NCBI RefSeq assembly: GCF_025465945.1
Contig: NZ_JANLNW010000082.1
Coordinates: 1-59,094, forward strand
Direction of reading: 5' to 3'
Source of the DNA: Pseudomonas sp. 6D_7.1_Bac1
GTDB lineage: Bacteria > Pseudomonadota > Gammaproteobacteria > Pseudomonadales > Pseudomonadaceae
DNA: 59,094 nt
Part shown: positions 25,915-34,925 of the stretch, in pieces
Layout: each line of letters begins with the position of its first letter
Position numbering within the stretch: the first letter of the stretch is position 1
The notes under the pieces: model-generated
What the model was told of the DNA's origin: nothing
The model's input: only the letters and a program-made list of their open reading frames with translations
Database searches by the model: none
Position numbers and translations under genes: made by a program

Positions 25915-26415
25915 ATGATTCGTTCGATGCTGTACGCCACTGACCTCGGCCTGTACGCACCTTTTGTGATGCAGCATGCACTGGCACTGGCACGAACATT
26001 CAAAGCCGATCTGTATGTGGTGCACGCGGTTGAACCCATGGGATTGTTCGCCGAATCGGTATTGCAGAGTTATCTCGACGAACAAGCCTTGAATGAGTTT
26101 CACAGTCAGGGCTTGAACACGGTCATGGCCAATATCGAGCAGCGGGTACTCGACAGCTTTCGTGAGGAGTTGGGGGAGGGGCAGCAGGACCTGGCGTTGA
26201 TTCAATCGGTCAGAGTGTTTCAGGGCGATCCGTCGCAGGTCATTCTTGATCAGGCGCAGAAACTCTCGGTGGATTTGTTGATCGTAGGTAGTCACAGCCA
26301 TGGCGTTGGTGGGGATACGCCATTGGGCAGAACCGCTGCGCGCGTGTTGCAGTTGTCTAAGGTGCCGGTTTACCTGGTGCCGTTGCTGCAGCGTCGACGT
26401 CACGGTGACATTTAA
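25915..26415 (+). CDS. Universal stress protein (UspA family)
   Basis: A 166-residue single-domain Usp. The N-terminal strand MIRSMLYATDLG, the VVHAVEPMG loop and the C-terminal GSHSHGVGGDTPLGRTAARVL match the ATP-binding type, where glycines surround the phosphates. Stress-induced in many bacteria; the role is protective. GGAGG precedes its ATG. It stands between the 5'-nucleotidase and cysB genes with its own spacing. Confidence 0.9.
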   Translation: MIRSMLYATDLGLYAPFVMQHALALARTFKADLYVVHAVEPMGLFAESVLQSYLDEQALNEFHSQGLNTVMANIEQRVLDSFREELGEGQQDLALIQSVRVFQGDPSQVILDQAQKLSVDLLIVGSHSHGVGGDTPLGRTAARVLQLSKVPVYLVPLLQRRRHGDI

Positions 26416-26528
26416 GGCGAGAATGCTGGCCTTTTGATGAAAAAGTTCTAGATTTATTCTTCGAACCATTAATATAGTTATATACCGTCGCTGATGCCCG
26501 TGGCGTCTATCTGCTTTGAGGGATTGAT

Positions 26529-27503
26529 ATGAAGCTTCAACAATTGCGCTACATCTGGGAAGTGGCGCACCACGACCTCAACGTTTCCGCTACTGCCCAA
26601 AGCCTGTACACCTCGCAACCGGGCATCAGCAAGCAGATCCGTCTGCTGGAAGACGAGTTGGGGGTCGAGGTTTTCGCGCGCAGCGGCAAGCACCTGACCC
26701 GAGTCACCCCGGCCGGTGAGCGAATCATCACCACCGCAGGCGAGATTCTGCGCAAGGTCGAAAGCATCAAGCAGATCGCTCAGGAGTTCTCCAACGAGAA
26801 GAAAGGCACCCTGTCGATTGCGACCACTCACACCCAGGCACGTTATGCACTGCCGCCGGTGATCAGCAACTTCATCAAGCAATACCCGGACGTTGCCCTG
26901 CACATGCACCAGGGTTCGCCGATGCAAATCGCCGAAATGGCCGCTGACGGCACTGTGGATTTTGCCATCGCCACCGAAGCGCTGGAGCTGTTTGGTGACC
27001 TGGTAATGATGCCGTGCTACCGCTGGAACCGTTGTGTGGTCGTGCCACAAGGTCACCCACTGACCAAGCTGCCAAAACTGACCCTCGAAGCCCTGGCTGA
27101 ATACCCGATCGTGACGTACGTGTTTGGCTTCACCGGCCGCTCGAAACTCGACGAAGCCTTCAGCCATCGCGGCCTGACCCCGAAAGTGGTATTCACCGCC
27201 GCCGACGCCGACGTGATCAAAACCTACGTTCGCTTGGGGCTGGGTGTCGGTATCGTGGCGAAAATGGCGGTGGACACCAAACTCGACAACGACCTGGTGG
27301 TGCTCGACGCCAGCGAGCTGTTCGAATCCAGCGTGACCAAAATCGGTTTCCGTCGCGGCACTTTCCTGCGAGGCTTCATGTGCGACTTCATCGAGAAGTT
27401 CGCCCCGCACCTGACTCGCGAAGTCATGGCCAAAGCCATCCAGTGCCACAACAAGCAGGAACTGGAAGAGCTGTTCGACGGCGTTGAACTACCGGTTCAC
27501 TAA
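26529..27503 (+). CDS. cysB: LysR-type regulator CysB
   Basis: A 324-residue regulator of sulfate assimilation and cysteine synthesis. The winged helix-turn-helix MKLQQLRYIWEVAHHDLNVS to SQPGISKQIRLLEDELGVEVF is characteristic of CysB/Cbl. The effector domain (GTLSIATTHTQARYALPPVI) binds N-acetylserine or sulfate and thiosulfate. Full family length. It converges on the Gre-like gene, with their stop codons overlapping by 4 bp. Confidence 0.97.
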   Translation: MKLQQLRYIWEVAHHDLNVSATAQSLYTSQPGISKQIRLLEDELGVEVFARSGKHLTRVTPAGERIITTAGEILRKVESIKQIAQEFSNEKKGTLSIATTHTQARYALPPVISNFIKQYPDVALHMHQGSPMQIAEMAADGTVDFAIATEALELFGDLVMMPCYRWNRCVVVPQGHPLTKLPKLTLEALAEYPIVTYVFGFTGRSKLDEAFSHRGLTPKVVFTAADADVIKTYVRLGLGVGIVAKMAVDTKLDNDLVVLDASELFESSVTKIGFRRGTFLRGFMCDFIEKFAPHLTREVMAKAIQCHNKQELEELFDGVELPVH

Positions 27504-27982
27504 ACTACCTCGGTGACAGCAAACTGTTGCCGAGTACCCGCTACGACGATCTCCACCTCATCACCCTCGAACTTGCCCAGCAGGCCTTTGCCCAGCGGTG
27601 AGCGCGGGGTGATGACGGTAATCAGTTGTCCCACCAGATCGACCTTTAATCCGGCCGCGTCAGGGGCCAGGAACAGCCACTGTTCGCGTCTCTTTTCGTC
27701 TTCCAGACCCAACAGCGCACCAACTTCAATCCCGCGCTGATCGTCATAAGGCCGCAGTATCAGGTTCTGGCACAGCGTCAGTGACTGCCTGATTTCCTCC
27801 ACTCGCTTGGCCTGTCCGGCCGCCAGGTAAGACGCCTCCAGTCCCAACGTGTCGTACTTGTTCTCGGCAATGTTCTCTTCGTGGGTCGCGGTCTCGTACG
27901 CGGTTTGCGCTGCGCGCTCGGCGATGTCGAGATCGACCGCAAGCTTTTCCAGAATCAGGTTGTGGACCGTGTGTTTGTTCAT
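27500..27982 (-). CDS. GreA/GreB-like elongation-factor family protein
   Basis: A 160-residue protein with Gre-factor architecture. An N-terminal helical hairpin (NLILEKLAVDLDIAERAAQ to KRVEEIRQSLTL) carries an acidic tip (HEENIAENKYD). The C-terminal FKBP-like part reads VGQLITVITPRSPLGKGLLGKFEGDEVEIVVAG. It differs from true GreA and GreB in the tip and may bind RNA polymerase without the same cleavage activity. It is followed upstream by a gene for a membrane protein, only 2 bp apart. Confidence 0.75.
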   Translation of the reverse strand: MNKHTVHNLILEKLAVDLDIAERAAQTAYETATHEENIAENKYDTLGLEASYLAAGQAKRVEEIRQSLTLCQNLILRPYDDQRGIEVGALLGLEDEKRREQWLFLAPDAAGLKVDLVGQLITVITPRSPLGKGLLGKFEGDEVEIVVAGTRQQFAVTEVV

Positions 27983-27984
27983 GA

Positions 27985-28386
27985 TCAATCGCAGAATTGC
28001 AGGACGTTGGTGCGGCTTTTTTCGCTGGGCGCAGTTTGGTCTTGCTGCAACCAGAACTGGCATTTTGGGTTGGACAGGTTGCGAGGATTGCTGCGCGCCT
28101 GATCGAGCGTTTGCTGTTGCGCCTGTTTGCGCAGGTTTTCCTTGTACTGCTCAAACATCGGATTCTCGGGGGCCGGGTAGACTGGCGCTGGCTTGGGCTG
28201 AGTGATCTGGCGCGTCGCTTCGGCGAGCGGGGCGAGTTGTTCGCTGGACAACAGTTTCGACAACAGCCAGCAGGTCAGTGCAATGGCCAAAAATCCCAGC
28301 CATAAACCCACTGCGATGCTGGCAATCAGTTGCAGCGGATTGAGTGTGATGGACACCGTGCGGCGAGCGGGAGGGCGGTAGGGCAT
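27985..28386 (-). CDS. Hypothetical single-pass membrane protein
   Basis: A 133-residue protein with one hydrophobic segment (LIASIAVGLWLGFLAIALTCWLL, about residues 20-43). A proline-rich linker and a glutamine-rich region with two Cys residues near the end (KCQFW, QFCD) follow. No domain was recognised. The Cys pair could form a disulfide if the C-terminus faces the periplasm. It precedes the Gre-like gene with 2 bp between them. Confidence 0.65.
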   Translation of the reverse strand: MPYRPPARRTVSITLNPLQLIASIAVGLWLGFLAIALTCWLLSKLLSSEQLAPLAEATRQITQPKPAPVYPAPENPMFEQYKENLRKQAQQQTLDQARSNPRNLSNPKCQFWLQQDQTAPSEKSRTNVLQFCD

Positions 28387-28508
28387 GGCTGCTTCCTGGC
28401 GAGGGTTGTGGGCTGCGGCGATTGTCGCATGAAGATTAATCGGCGTCGGCTCTTCTGTACGCAACGATTTATGCGGACAATTGAGGTCTTTGCCCCTCGG
28501 AGCCCGGA

Positions 28509-29642
28509 ATGAAAGTCGACTGGGATATTTTCTGCACGGTCGTCGACAACTACGGCGACATCGGCGTGACCTGGCGCCTGGCCAGGCAGTTGGTTGCCGA
28601 GCATCACTGCGCGGTGCGACTGTGGGTCGATGACCTGCGGGCGTTCGAACGCTTGTGCCCGGAACTCGACACCTGTGCTGCCCGGCAGTGGCAGCAAGGC
28701 GTCGAAGTCTGCCATTGGTCGGCCAACTGGCAATCGACAGCGTCCGCCGATGTGGTGATCGCCGCGTTTGCCTGTCAGTTGCCAGCTGCTTACATGGAAG
28801 CAATGGCGGCCCGCGAAAAGGCTACGCTGTGGATGAACCTCGATTATTTGAGCGCCGAAGACTGGATCGTCGGCTGTCATGGCTTGCCGTCGGTCAAGTA
28901 CAAACAGGTGCAGAAGTACTTCTTCTTCCCGGGTTTTCAGGCCGGCACTGGCGGCTTGCTGCGTGAGCATGGGTTGTTGGAGCGGCGCGAGGAGTTTCAA
29001 CACAGTACCGAGGCGCAGCGCGAATTCTTGCAAGGGCTGGGCGTCGATCGCGCCGAAGGTGCACGGCTGATGTCGTTATTTGCCTACGAGAATGCCGGGC
29101 TGGCCGATTGGCTGGACGTCATGGCGAGCGACACGCATGCCACTCATCTGCTGGTGCCCGAGGGCCGGATTCTGGGCGACGTCGAGCGTTGGCTGGGCGT
29201 TGAAGGGCTTTGTGTCGGCGCGATACAAGTGCGTGGTGCGTTGACCGTGCAGGTGCTGCCGTTCGTCCGACAGGATCAATACGACCTGCTGCTGTGGAGT
29301 TGTGATTTCAACGCGGTAAGGGGAGAGGACTCGTTCGTCCGCGCGCAATGGGCTGCCCGGCCAATGCTGTGGCATATTTATCAACAGGAAGAAGATGTAC
29401 ACCTGGATAAGCTCGAAGCCTTTCTGACGTTGTACACCGCAGGCCTTTCACCGGCGGCAAAAGCAGCACTCGTCGGGTTATGGCGAGCCTGGAACACCGG
29501 CGCAGGAATGGCCCAGGCATGGGTTGCGACGCAGGAACACTGGCCAGAACTGCAAAAACACGCCCAGGCATGGTGTCTGGAACAGGCCTTGCAGGCCGAT
29601 CTTGCTTCGGCGCTGGTGCAGTTTTACCTAAATTGGATATGA
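28509..29642 (+). CDS. earP: EF-P arginine rhamnosyltransferase EarP
   Basis: A 377-residue GT-B-fold glycosyltransferase that moves rhamnose from dTDP-rhamnose to Arg32 of EF-P, enabling rescue of ribosomes stalled at polyproline. The N-terminal WDIFCTVVDNYGDIGVTWRLARQL and the C-terminal FVRQDQYDLLLWSCDFNAVRGEDSFVRAQW are distinctive of EarP. It directly precedes efp, whose residue 32 is arginine, as expected for this modification system. Confidence 0.97.
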   Translation: MKVDWDIFCTVVDNYGDIGVTWRLARQLVAEHHCAVRLWVDDLRAFERLCPELDTCAARQWQQGVEVCHWSANWQSTASADVVIAAFACQLPAAYMEAMAAREKATLWMNLDYLSAEDWIVGCHGLPSVKYKQVQKYFFFPGFQAGTGGLLREHGLLERREEFQHSTEAQREFLQGLGVDRAEGARLMSLFAYENAGLADWLDVMASDTHATHLLVPEGRILGDVERWLGVEGLCVGAIQVRGALTVQVLPFVRQDQYDLLLWSCDFNAVRGEDSFVRAQWAARPMLWHIYQQEEDVHLDKLEAFLTLYTAGLSPAAKAALVGLWRAWNTGAGMAQAWVATQEHWPELQKHAQAWCLEQALQADLASALVQFYLNWI

Positions 29643-29690
29643 TACGCGGCCTAGATTTTTGTAAATCCCATCCAAATTCGGATATTCGCA

Positions 29691-30260
29691 ATGAAAACTG
29701 GTAAAGAACTGAAACCCGGTACGGTGATCCGTCTCGAAAACGACCCTTGGCTGGTTCAGAAAGCTGAATTCACCAAGTCCGGTCGTAACAGCGCGATCAT
29801 GAAGACCAAGCTGAAAAACCTGCTGACCGGTTACAAGACCGAGATCGTTTACAGCGCTGACGACAAACTGGACGACGTAATCCTCGACCGCAAAGAAGCG
29901 ACCCTGTCCTTCATCAGCGGCGACACCTACACGTTCATGGACACCACTGACTACACCATGTACGAGCTGAACGCTGAAGACATCGAAGCCGTTCTGCCTT
30001 TCGTTGAAGAAGGCATGACCGATGTTTGCGAAGCGATCTTCTTCGAAGAGCGTCTGGTTTCCGTAGAGCTGCCGACCACTATCGTGCGTGTAGTCGACTA
30101 CACCGAAGGTTCCGCTCGTGGCGACACTTCCGGCAAGGTGATGAAGCCTGCCAAGCTGAGCAACGGTACTGAGCTGCAAGTTGCTGACTTCATCGAAATC
30201 GGTGACAGAATCGAGATCGATACCCGCGAAGGCGGTTCTTACAAAGGCCGCGCTAAATAA
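29691..30260 (+). CDS. efp: Elongation factor P
   Basis: A 189-residue, three-domain KOW/OB-fold factor that enters the ribosomal E site at consecutive prolines. The modified loop reads TKSGRNSAIMK with Arg32 in place of the lysine found in other bacteria. This matches the neighbouring EarP. A leader of about 50 bp separates the genes. The C-terminal signature ADFIEIGDRIEIDTREGGSYKGRA is intact. Confidence 0.98.
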   Translation: MKTGKELKPGTVIRLENDPWLVQKAEFTKSGRNSAIMKTKLKNLLTGYKTEIVYSADDKLDDVILDRKEATLSFISGDTYTFMDTTDYTMYELNAEDIEAVLPFVEEGMTDVCEAIFFEERLVSVELPTTIVRVVDYTEGSARGDTSGKVMKPAKLSNGTELQVADFIEIGDRIEIDTREGGSYKGRAK

Positions 30261-30281
30261 GCGCAGTTTTTGCAGGCAAGA

Positions 30282-30310
30282 AAAAGCCCGACCATTGAGT
30301 CGGGCTTTTT
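30282..30310. terminator. Bidirectional terminator between efp and ohr
   Basis: AAAAGCCCGAC, six nt and GTCGGGCTTTT, with T-runs on both strands, between convergent genes. Confidence 0.92.
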
Positions 30311-30336
30311 TGTGCGCGTCTGTTGGGTGCGAGCAC

Positions 30337-30756
30337 TCAGACAGTGACGTGCAACCGAACGTCTACGTTGCCACGAGTGGCGTTGGAGTACGGGCAGACC
30401 TGGTGCGCGGCGTCGACCAGGGTTTGTGCATCGGCGTGTTCCAGACCCGGCAGGCTGACATGAAGGTCGATGTCCAGACCGAAACCACCTGGAATCTGAC
30501 CGATGCCGACGTGGGCGGTGATCGAGGCGTCATCGGGGATTTTGCGCTTGGTCTGGCTGGCAACGAATTTCAGTGCACCGATGAAGCAAGCAGAGTAACC
30601 GGCCGCGAACAGTTGCTCAGGGTTGGTTGCTGCGCCACCGGCACCGCCGAGCTCTTTTGGTGTGGCGAGTTTGACGTCGAGGATGTTGTCGCTGGAAACG
30701 GCACGACCATCACGGCCACCGGTAGCGGTTGCAACTGCGGTATAGAGCGTTTGCAT
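30337..30756 (-). CDS. ohr: Organic hydroperoxide resistance protein Ohr
   Basis: A 139-residue thiol peroxidase. Reactive Cys57 lies in YSACFIGAL and Cys121 in HQVCPYSNATR; Glu47 (NPEQLF) is part of the catalytic site. It reduces organic and fatty-acid hydroperoxides using lipoylated proteins. The ohrR gene lies upstream in the same direction, and the promoter carries a palindrome overlapping the -35 element. Confidence 0.96.
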   Translation of the reverse strand: MQTLYTAVATATGGRDGRAVSSDNILDVKLATPKELGGAGGAATNPEQLFAAGYSACFIGALKFVASQTKRKIPDDASITAHVGIGQIPGGFGLDIDLHVSLPGLEHADAQTLVDAAHQVCPYSNATRGNVDVRLHVTV

Positions 30757-30822
30757 GGTGTGAGCCTCATTCGGGTTGACTGATTTGCGCTAAATGTTTG
30801 TGCGCTAAGTAAGTGTGAAATA

Positions 30823-30855
30823 AATGTAGCTCGTTAATATTTTGCGCGCAAGATA
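30823..30855 (-). promoter_or_regulatory. ohr promoter with probable OhrR operator
   Basis: On the minus strand the -35 TTGCGC and -10 TACATT are 17 bp apart. The -35 lies within the palindrome at 30838-30855, with core TTGCGCGCAA and outer TAT/ATA. The same layout is seen in front of the gpx gene at 45045-45078. Confidence 0.7.
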
Positions 30856-30886
30856 AATTTTGAAAAAAGTTTGCCGAACAAAAAAA

Positions 30887-30976
30887 TGTGGGGGCGAGCT
30901 TGCTCGCGAAGGCGGTGTGTCAGTCAACATCAATGCTGAATGTCGCACAGTCTTCGCGAGCAAGCTCGCTCCCACA
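30887..30976. repeat. REP doublet (REPIN), copy 1
   Basis: Two inverted copies of the Pseudomonas REP sequence (TGTGGGGGCGAGCTTGCTCG and its complement) flank about 45 bp. It lies between ohr and ohrR. Confidence 0.9.
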
Positions 30977-30999
30977 GGGTTTTTTTGATGGCCTGAAGA

Positions 31000-31461
31000 T
31001 TAGAGGCTGTCTTGCAGGTGGCTGCGCAGGTTTTGCAGATCGGCTTGCAGTTTGCGCATCTGCTCCAGGGTCTGGCCACTGGCGCCAAGGATGCACGGTG
31101 GGATCTCACGGGCTTCTTCCCGAAGCGCGCGACCTTGTTCGGTCAGCTCGACAATCACTACCCGTTCATCTTCGCGGCTGCGAGTACGGCTCAGCAGGCC
31201 TTCCGCTTCCAGGCGTTTGAGCAGCGGCGTCAGGGAGCCGGGGTCGGTCAGCAGGCGTGTGCTGATTTCACCGACGGTCAGCCCATCGCGTTCCCACAAT
31301 ACCATCATGGCCAGGTACTGCGGATAGGTCAGACCGAGCGCTTGCAGCAAGGGCTTGTAGACCTTGGTCATCAGCAGTGAAGTGGAGTGCAGGGCAAAGC
31401 ACACCTGATTATCCAGCAGCAGGTTGTCGCAGTTGTCCGGGGTGTTGCGTTGGGTGGTCAT
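31000..31461 (-). CDS. ohrR: MarR-family organic-peroxide sensor OhrR
   Basis: A 153-residue repressor. The peroxide-sensing Cys (Cys21) is in NQVCFALHSTS, and the winged helix-turn-helix reads LTVGEISTRLLTDPGSLTPLLKRLEAEG. Oxidation of this Cys releases DNA and induces ohr. ATG at 31461 is preceded by AAGGTG; longer starts at in-frame ATGs lack this. It shares strong similarity with the second regulator at 45595-46056. Confidence 0.93.
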   Translation of the reverse strand: MTTQRNTPDNCDNLLLDNQVCFALHSTSLLMTKVYKPLLQALGLTYPQYLAMMVLWERDGLTVGEISTRLLTDPGSLTPLLKRLEAEGLLSRTRSREDERVVIVELTEQGRALREEAREIPPCILGASGQTLEQMRKLQADLQNLRSHLQDSL

Positions 31462-31619
31462 GTCTACACCTTGATCATTCATCAGCATGAATCTAGCGGG
31501 CGAGTCTTTAATGCGCCAGATAATTTTCATCTACAACCGGCCAAAATCTGTTTGCTGTGCGTTTCCCCGCCAGAGCCGACTGCGTAGGATGCAAGGCCTG
31601 ATGTGAGGGGAAATCGCCT

Positions 31620-32369
31620 GTGATTGAGTTAGTGATGTATCTGGTGCTCGGCGCTGCCCTGGGCACCGTGGGTGGTCTGTTCGGGATTGGCGGTGGCTTG
31701 ATCGCGATTCCCGTGCTCGGTGTATTGTTCGGACTGGATCAGCAAATTGCTCAAGGCACGGCGCTGGTCATGGTGGTGCCGAACGTGATGCTGGCGCTGT
31801 GGCGCTATCACCAACGAAATCGCATCGAATTGCGCCACGCATTGCCGTTGGCCTCGATGGGCTTCTGCTTTGCCTGGATCGGCTCGATCTGGGCAGTGGG
31901 CGTCGACGCGCAGGTGATGCGCATCGGTTTCGTGGCGTTCCTGGTCGCCTTGTCGGCCTACAACTTGCTGCGGATGTTCATGGCCACTGCGCCGGCCGCA
32001 TCGCAGATGCGTTACTCGTGGCCGTGGCTGGGCGTGTTGGGCGCCGCATCGGGCACCATGGGCGGGTTGTTCGGCGTTGGCGGTGCGGTGGTGGCGACGC
32101 CGGTGCTCACCAGCCTGTTCGGCACCACGCAAGTGGTGGCTCAAGGATTGTCACTGGCGTTGGCGTTGCCCAGCACCGGCGTCACGCTGGTGACCTACGC
32201 GGTCCATCATCAAGTGAACTGGACCATCGCACTGCCCATGGCGGCCGGCGGGTTGCTGAGCATCAGTTGGGGCGTGAAGATCGCCCACGCCATGCCGGAG
32301 CGTTTACTGCGCGGGTTGTTCTGCGGTTTTCTGGTGCTCTGCGCGGTGATGCTCGCCTTTAAAGTTTGA
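31620..32369 (+). CDS. TauE/SafE-type sulfite/organosulfonate exporter
   Basis: A 249-residue membrane protein with about 8 transmembrane helices and the duplicated glycine-rich motif (TVGGLFGIGGGLIAIPVL and TMGGLFGVGGAVVATPVL) typical of the TSUP family. The start is a GTG with GAGGGG upstream. The substrate may be sulfite or another small anion. Its stop codon overlaps the convergent LysR gene by 11 bp. Confidence 0.85.
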   Translation: MIELVMYLVLGAALGTVGGLFGIGGGLIAIPVLGVLFGLDQQIAQGTALVMVVPNVMLALWRYHQRNRIELRHALPLASMGFCFAWIGSIWAVGVDAQVMRIGFVAFLVALSAYNLLRMFMATAPAASQMRYSWPWLGVLGAASGTMGGLFGVGGAVVATPVLTSLFGTTQVVAQGLSLALALPSTGVTLVTYAVHHQVNWTIALPMAAGGLLSISWGVKIAHAMPERLLRGLFCGFLVLCAVMLAFKV

Positions 32370-33249
32370 AGCCTTCGACAATGTGCTCCGCCAGGCATTC
32401 TGTGATGGGCGAAGGGTTGTTCAGGTTGCGCACCAGCATGATGCTGGCCTCGGGCAACAGGGGCAGGCCTTCCGCCTCGCCGAGGATGCGCATGTCCTGG
32501 GTGATCAGGCTTTCCAGTTGCGCAGTGACCGCCAAGCCGGCGCTGACCACTGCCATGATCGCCGCCAGGCTCGAACTGTTGTAGGCGATCCGGTATTCGC
32601 GTCCGGAAGCGTCCAGCGCATTGCAGGCCCAGAGTCGACAGAAACAATCACTGTTGAACATCGCCAGCGGTAGCGGCGTCTGCTCATTGGGGTTGAAGCA
32701 TTGCGCCTGCGCCCAGACAAAGCGTTCCTTGCGCAGCAGTTGGCCGATCTCGCTGCCGGGTTCGCGGGTGACGATCGACAGGTCCAGGTCCTGACGCAGC
32801 AGTAACTGCTTGGACGACTCGCAATGGACTTCAATCTGAATCAGCGGATAGGCCTGGGCAAAACGCGAAAGGATGCCCGGCAGGAAGCGCATGACATAGT
32901 CATCCGGGGTGCCGATGCGCACCATGCCGACCATGTGCGGCTCACGCAGCGTGTTGAACACTTCGCTGTGGAGTTTCAGGATCCGCCGCGCATAACCCAG
33001 CAGCACCTGACCCTCGGCGGTCAGCTTCACCTGGCGGCCGTCGCGCTGAAATAACTGGCGTTGCAGCACGTCCTCTTCGAGCCGTTTCATCTGCATGCTC
33101 ACCGCCGATTGCGTGCGATTGACCAACTCGCCAGCGCGGGTGAAGCCACCTTGATCGGCAATCGCGACGAAGGTGCGCAGGACTTCCGTATCGATACTCG
33201 GGTAGTTGCTCAATTCATCAATCTCCGAGATGTATTGCATAAGAAACAT
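32359..33249 (-). CDS. LysR-type transcriptional regulator
   Basis: A 296-residue LysR regulator. The helix-turn-helix reads LRTFVAIADQGGFTRAGELVNRTQSAVSMQMKRLEE (about residues 23-60). The effector domain begins VGMVRIGTPDDYVMRFLPGIL. Two in-frame ATGs (33249, 33240) are possible starts. It is convergent with the TauE-type transporter gene. The target is unknown, although it may regulate the small DUF1127 gene on its other side. Confidence 0.85.
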   Translation of the reverse strand: MFLMQYISEIDELSNYPSIDTEVLRTFVAIADQGGFTRAGELVNRTQSAVSMQMKRLEEDVLQRQLFQRDGRQVKLTAEGQVLLGYARRILKLHSEVFNTLREPHMVGMVRIGTPDDYVMRFLPGILSRFAQAYPLIQIEVHCESSKQLLLRQDLDLSIVTREPGSEIGQLLRKERFVWAQAQCFNPNEQTPLPLAMFNSDCFCRLWACNALDASGREYRIAYNSSSLAAIMAVVSAGLAVTAQLESLITQDMRILGEAEGLPLLPEASIMLVRNLNNPSPITECLAEHIVEGFKL

Positions 33250-33307
33250 TCGTTGGATTGATCTTAGCGCCGGGGCGAGACTTTAGTCATCTACAACGGA
33301 GGGCAAG

Positions 33308-33526
33308 ATGATGAAAGGTCAAAAAGGTTATGTGCTGGTTGGAATGTTTCATGGGTTTTCTCTGGGCCATTGGCTGGAAAAAATTGTCCGCTGGCATGAG
33401 CTCCACCGTGAGCGCGCATTGCTGGCCAGTATGAGCGACGAAGCGCTCAAGGATATCGGTATCAGTCGAGCCGATGTCGAGCATGAAGTCGTCCGGCCAT
33501 TCTGGGATGACCCGATGCACAAATGA
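33308..33526 (+). CDS. DUF1127 small protein
   Basis: A 72-residue protein of the DUF1127 family. The central region WLEKIVRWHELHRERALLASMSDEALKDIGISRADVEHE is the diagnostic arginine-rich helix-turn. In other bacteria, short DUF1127 proteins affect phosphate, carbon or RNA metabolism. The start has GGAGGG nearby. It is divergent from the LysR gene, with about 60 bp between. Confidence 0.8.
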   Translation: MMKGQKGYVLVGMFHGFSLGHWLEKIVRWHELHRERALLASMSDEALKDIGISRADVEHEVVRPFWDDPMHK

Positions 33527-33590
33527 GTACCGAACCGCTACACAAGACGGCTTACTCTGAGGTAGTTTGCGAGCAGACAAGGAGATGCAC

Positions 33591-34820
33591 ATGCCCGCAG
33601 AACTGTCCTTATCTCTCAAACAGGCTCGGCGTCTGGCGCTGGCCGCCCAAGGTTTCTCCGGGCGCCGGCCGCCAGCGGCGATCAAAGCCAATCAGCTCAA
33701 CCGCTTGATCGAGCGCTTGGGCATTCTGCAAATCGATTCGGTCAACGCAGTGGTGCGCTCGCACTATCTTCCGCTGTTCTCCCGTCTTGGCAACTACTCT
33801 GCCGACTTGCTCGACCAGGCCGCCTGGAGCCAGAGCCGACGGCGCACGTTGTTCGAATACTGGGGGCATGAAGCGTCGCTGTTGCCGCTGTCGATGTATC
33901 CCTTGATGCGTTGGCGCATGCAGCGTGCGGCGCAAGGCGAGGGGATTTATCAGCAGCTGGCGCGTTTCGGCCGCGAACAACAAGACACTATTCGCCGTGT
34001 CCTGGCCTCGGTCCAGGAGCTGGGTGCGCTCGGCGCCGGCAGTTTGTCGACGCGCCAGGAGCGGGCCGGCCCATGGTGGGACTGGAGCGCTGAAAAGCAT
34101 GCGCTGGAATGGTTGTTCGCTGCCGGCGAAGTGACGGTGGCAGGGCGTCGCGGCTTCGAGCGTCTTTACGACTTACCGGAACGGGTGATTCCCGAGTCGA
34201 TTCTCAAGCAACCGCTGCTCGGTGAAACCGAGGCGCAACGCGGTTTGCTGCTACACGCTGCCAATGCGCTGGGTGTCGGCACCGAAAAGGATCTGCGCGA
34301 CTATTTTCGTTTGAGCCTGGCTGAAGGCCGCAGTGGTCTGGCCGAGCTGGTTGAGAGCGGCGATTTACGGGTGTGCGAAGTGCAGGGCTGGAAGCAGCCG
34401 GCGTACTGCCTGTCGGACCCAAAAGTACCGCGCAAGGTCGAGGCCAGCGCGTTGCTTTCGCCGTTTGATTCGTTGATCTGGGAGCGCAGTCGTACCGAGC
34501 GGCTATTCGATTTTCGCTATCGGCTGGAAATCTACACGCCACCCGACAAGCGGGTTTATGGCTATTACGTACTACCGTTTTTGCACAACGAACGGGTTGC
34601 CGCGCGGGTCGATCTGCGGGCGGAACGGGCGTTGGGCCGGTTGGCGGTGCATGCGGTGCACGAAGAAGAGCAAGGCCTGGATGAGGAGGGAATGCAGGCG
34701 TTGGCGGCGAATTTGCGGCAGATGGCTGATTGGTTGGGATTGGAACAGATTCAGCTCAATTGTCCGCGGGCTAGTGCGGCGCGGTTGCGGGTGGCATTGG
34801 CGCAGACTAGCGGTGTCTGA
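33591..34820 (+). CDS. YcaQ/AlkZ-family DNA glycosylase-like protein
   Basis: A 409-residue HTH_42-type protein. YcaQ in E. coli unhooks interstrand crosslinks. The catalytic-type motif Gln-x-Asp appears in LGILQIDSVNAVVRSHYLPLFSRLG; ALLSPFDSLIWERSRTERLFDF is another landmark. AAGGAG stands 6 bp before the ATG at 33591. It belongs to no visible operon. Confidence 0.85.
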   Translation: MPAELSLSLKQARRLALAAQGFSGRRPPAAIKANQLNRLIERLGILQIDSVNAVVRSHYLPLFSRLGNYSADLLDQAAWSQSRRRTLFEYWGHEASLLPLSMYPLMRWRMQRAAQGEGIYQQLARFGREQQDTIRRVLASVQELGALGAGSLSTRQERAGPWWDWSAEKHALEWLFAAGEVTVAGRRGFERLYDLPERVIPESILKQPLLGETEAQRGLLLHAANALGVGTEKDLRDYFRLSLAEGRSGLAELVESGDLRVCEVQGWKQPAYCLSDPKVPRKVEASALLSPFDSLIWERSRTERLFDFRYRLEIYTPPDKRVYGYYVLPFLHNERVAARVDLRAERALGRLAVHAVHEEEQGLDEEGMQALAANLRQMADWLGLEQIQLNCPRASAARLRVALAQTSGV

Positions 34821-34828
34821 TCTGACGC

Positions 34829-34896
34829 TATCGCGAGCAGGCTCGCTCCCACAGGATTGCGCGATACCTGTGGGAGCGAGCCTGCTCGCGATGGCG
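34829..34896. repeat. REP doublet (REPIN), copy 2
   Basis: TATCGCGAGCAGGCTCGCTC and its complement arms form an inverted pair, between the YcaQ-like gene and the class II DAHP synthase gene. Confidence 0.93.
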
Positions 34897-34925
34897 GTGT
34901 GTCGGGTAATACAAGGCTTACTGAT

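Noticed and set aside
31462..31540. OhrR operator in front of ohrR
   Set aside because: Only a poor half-match to the TTGCGCGCAA core was found.
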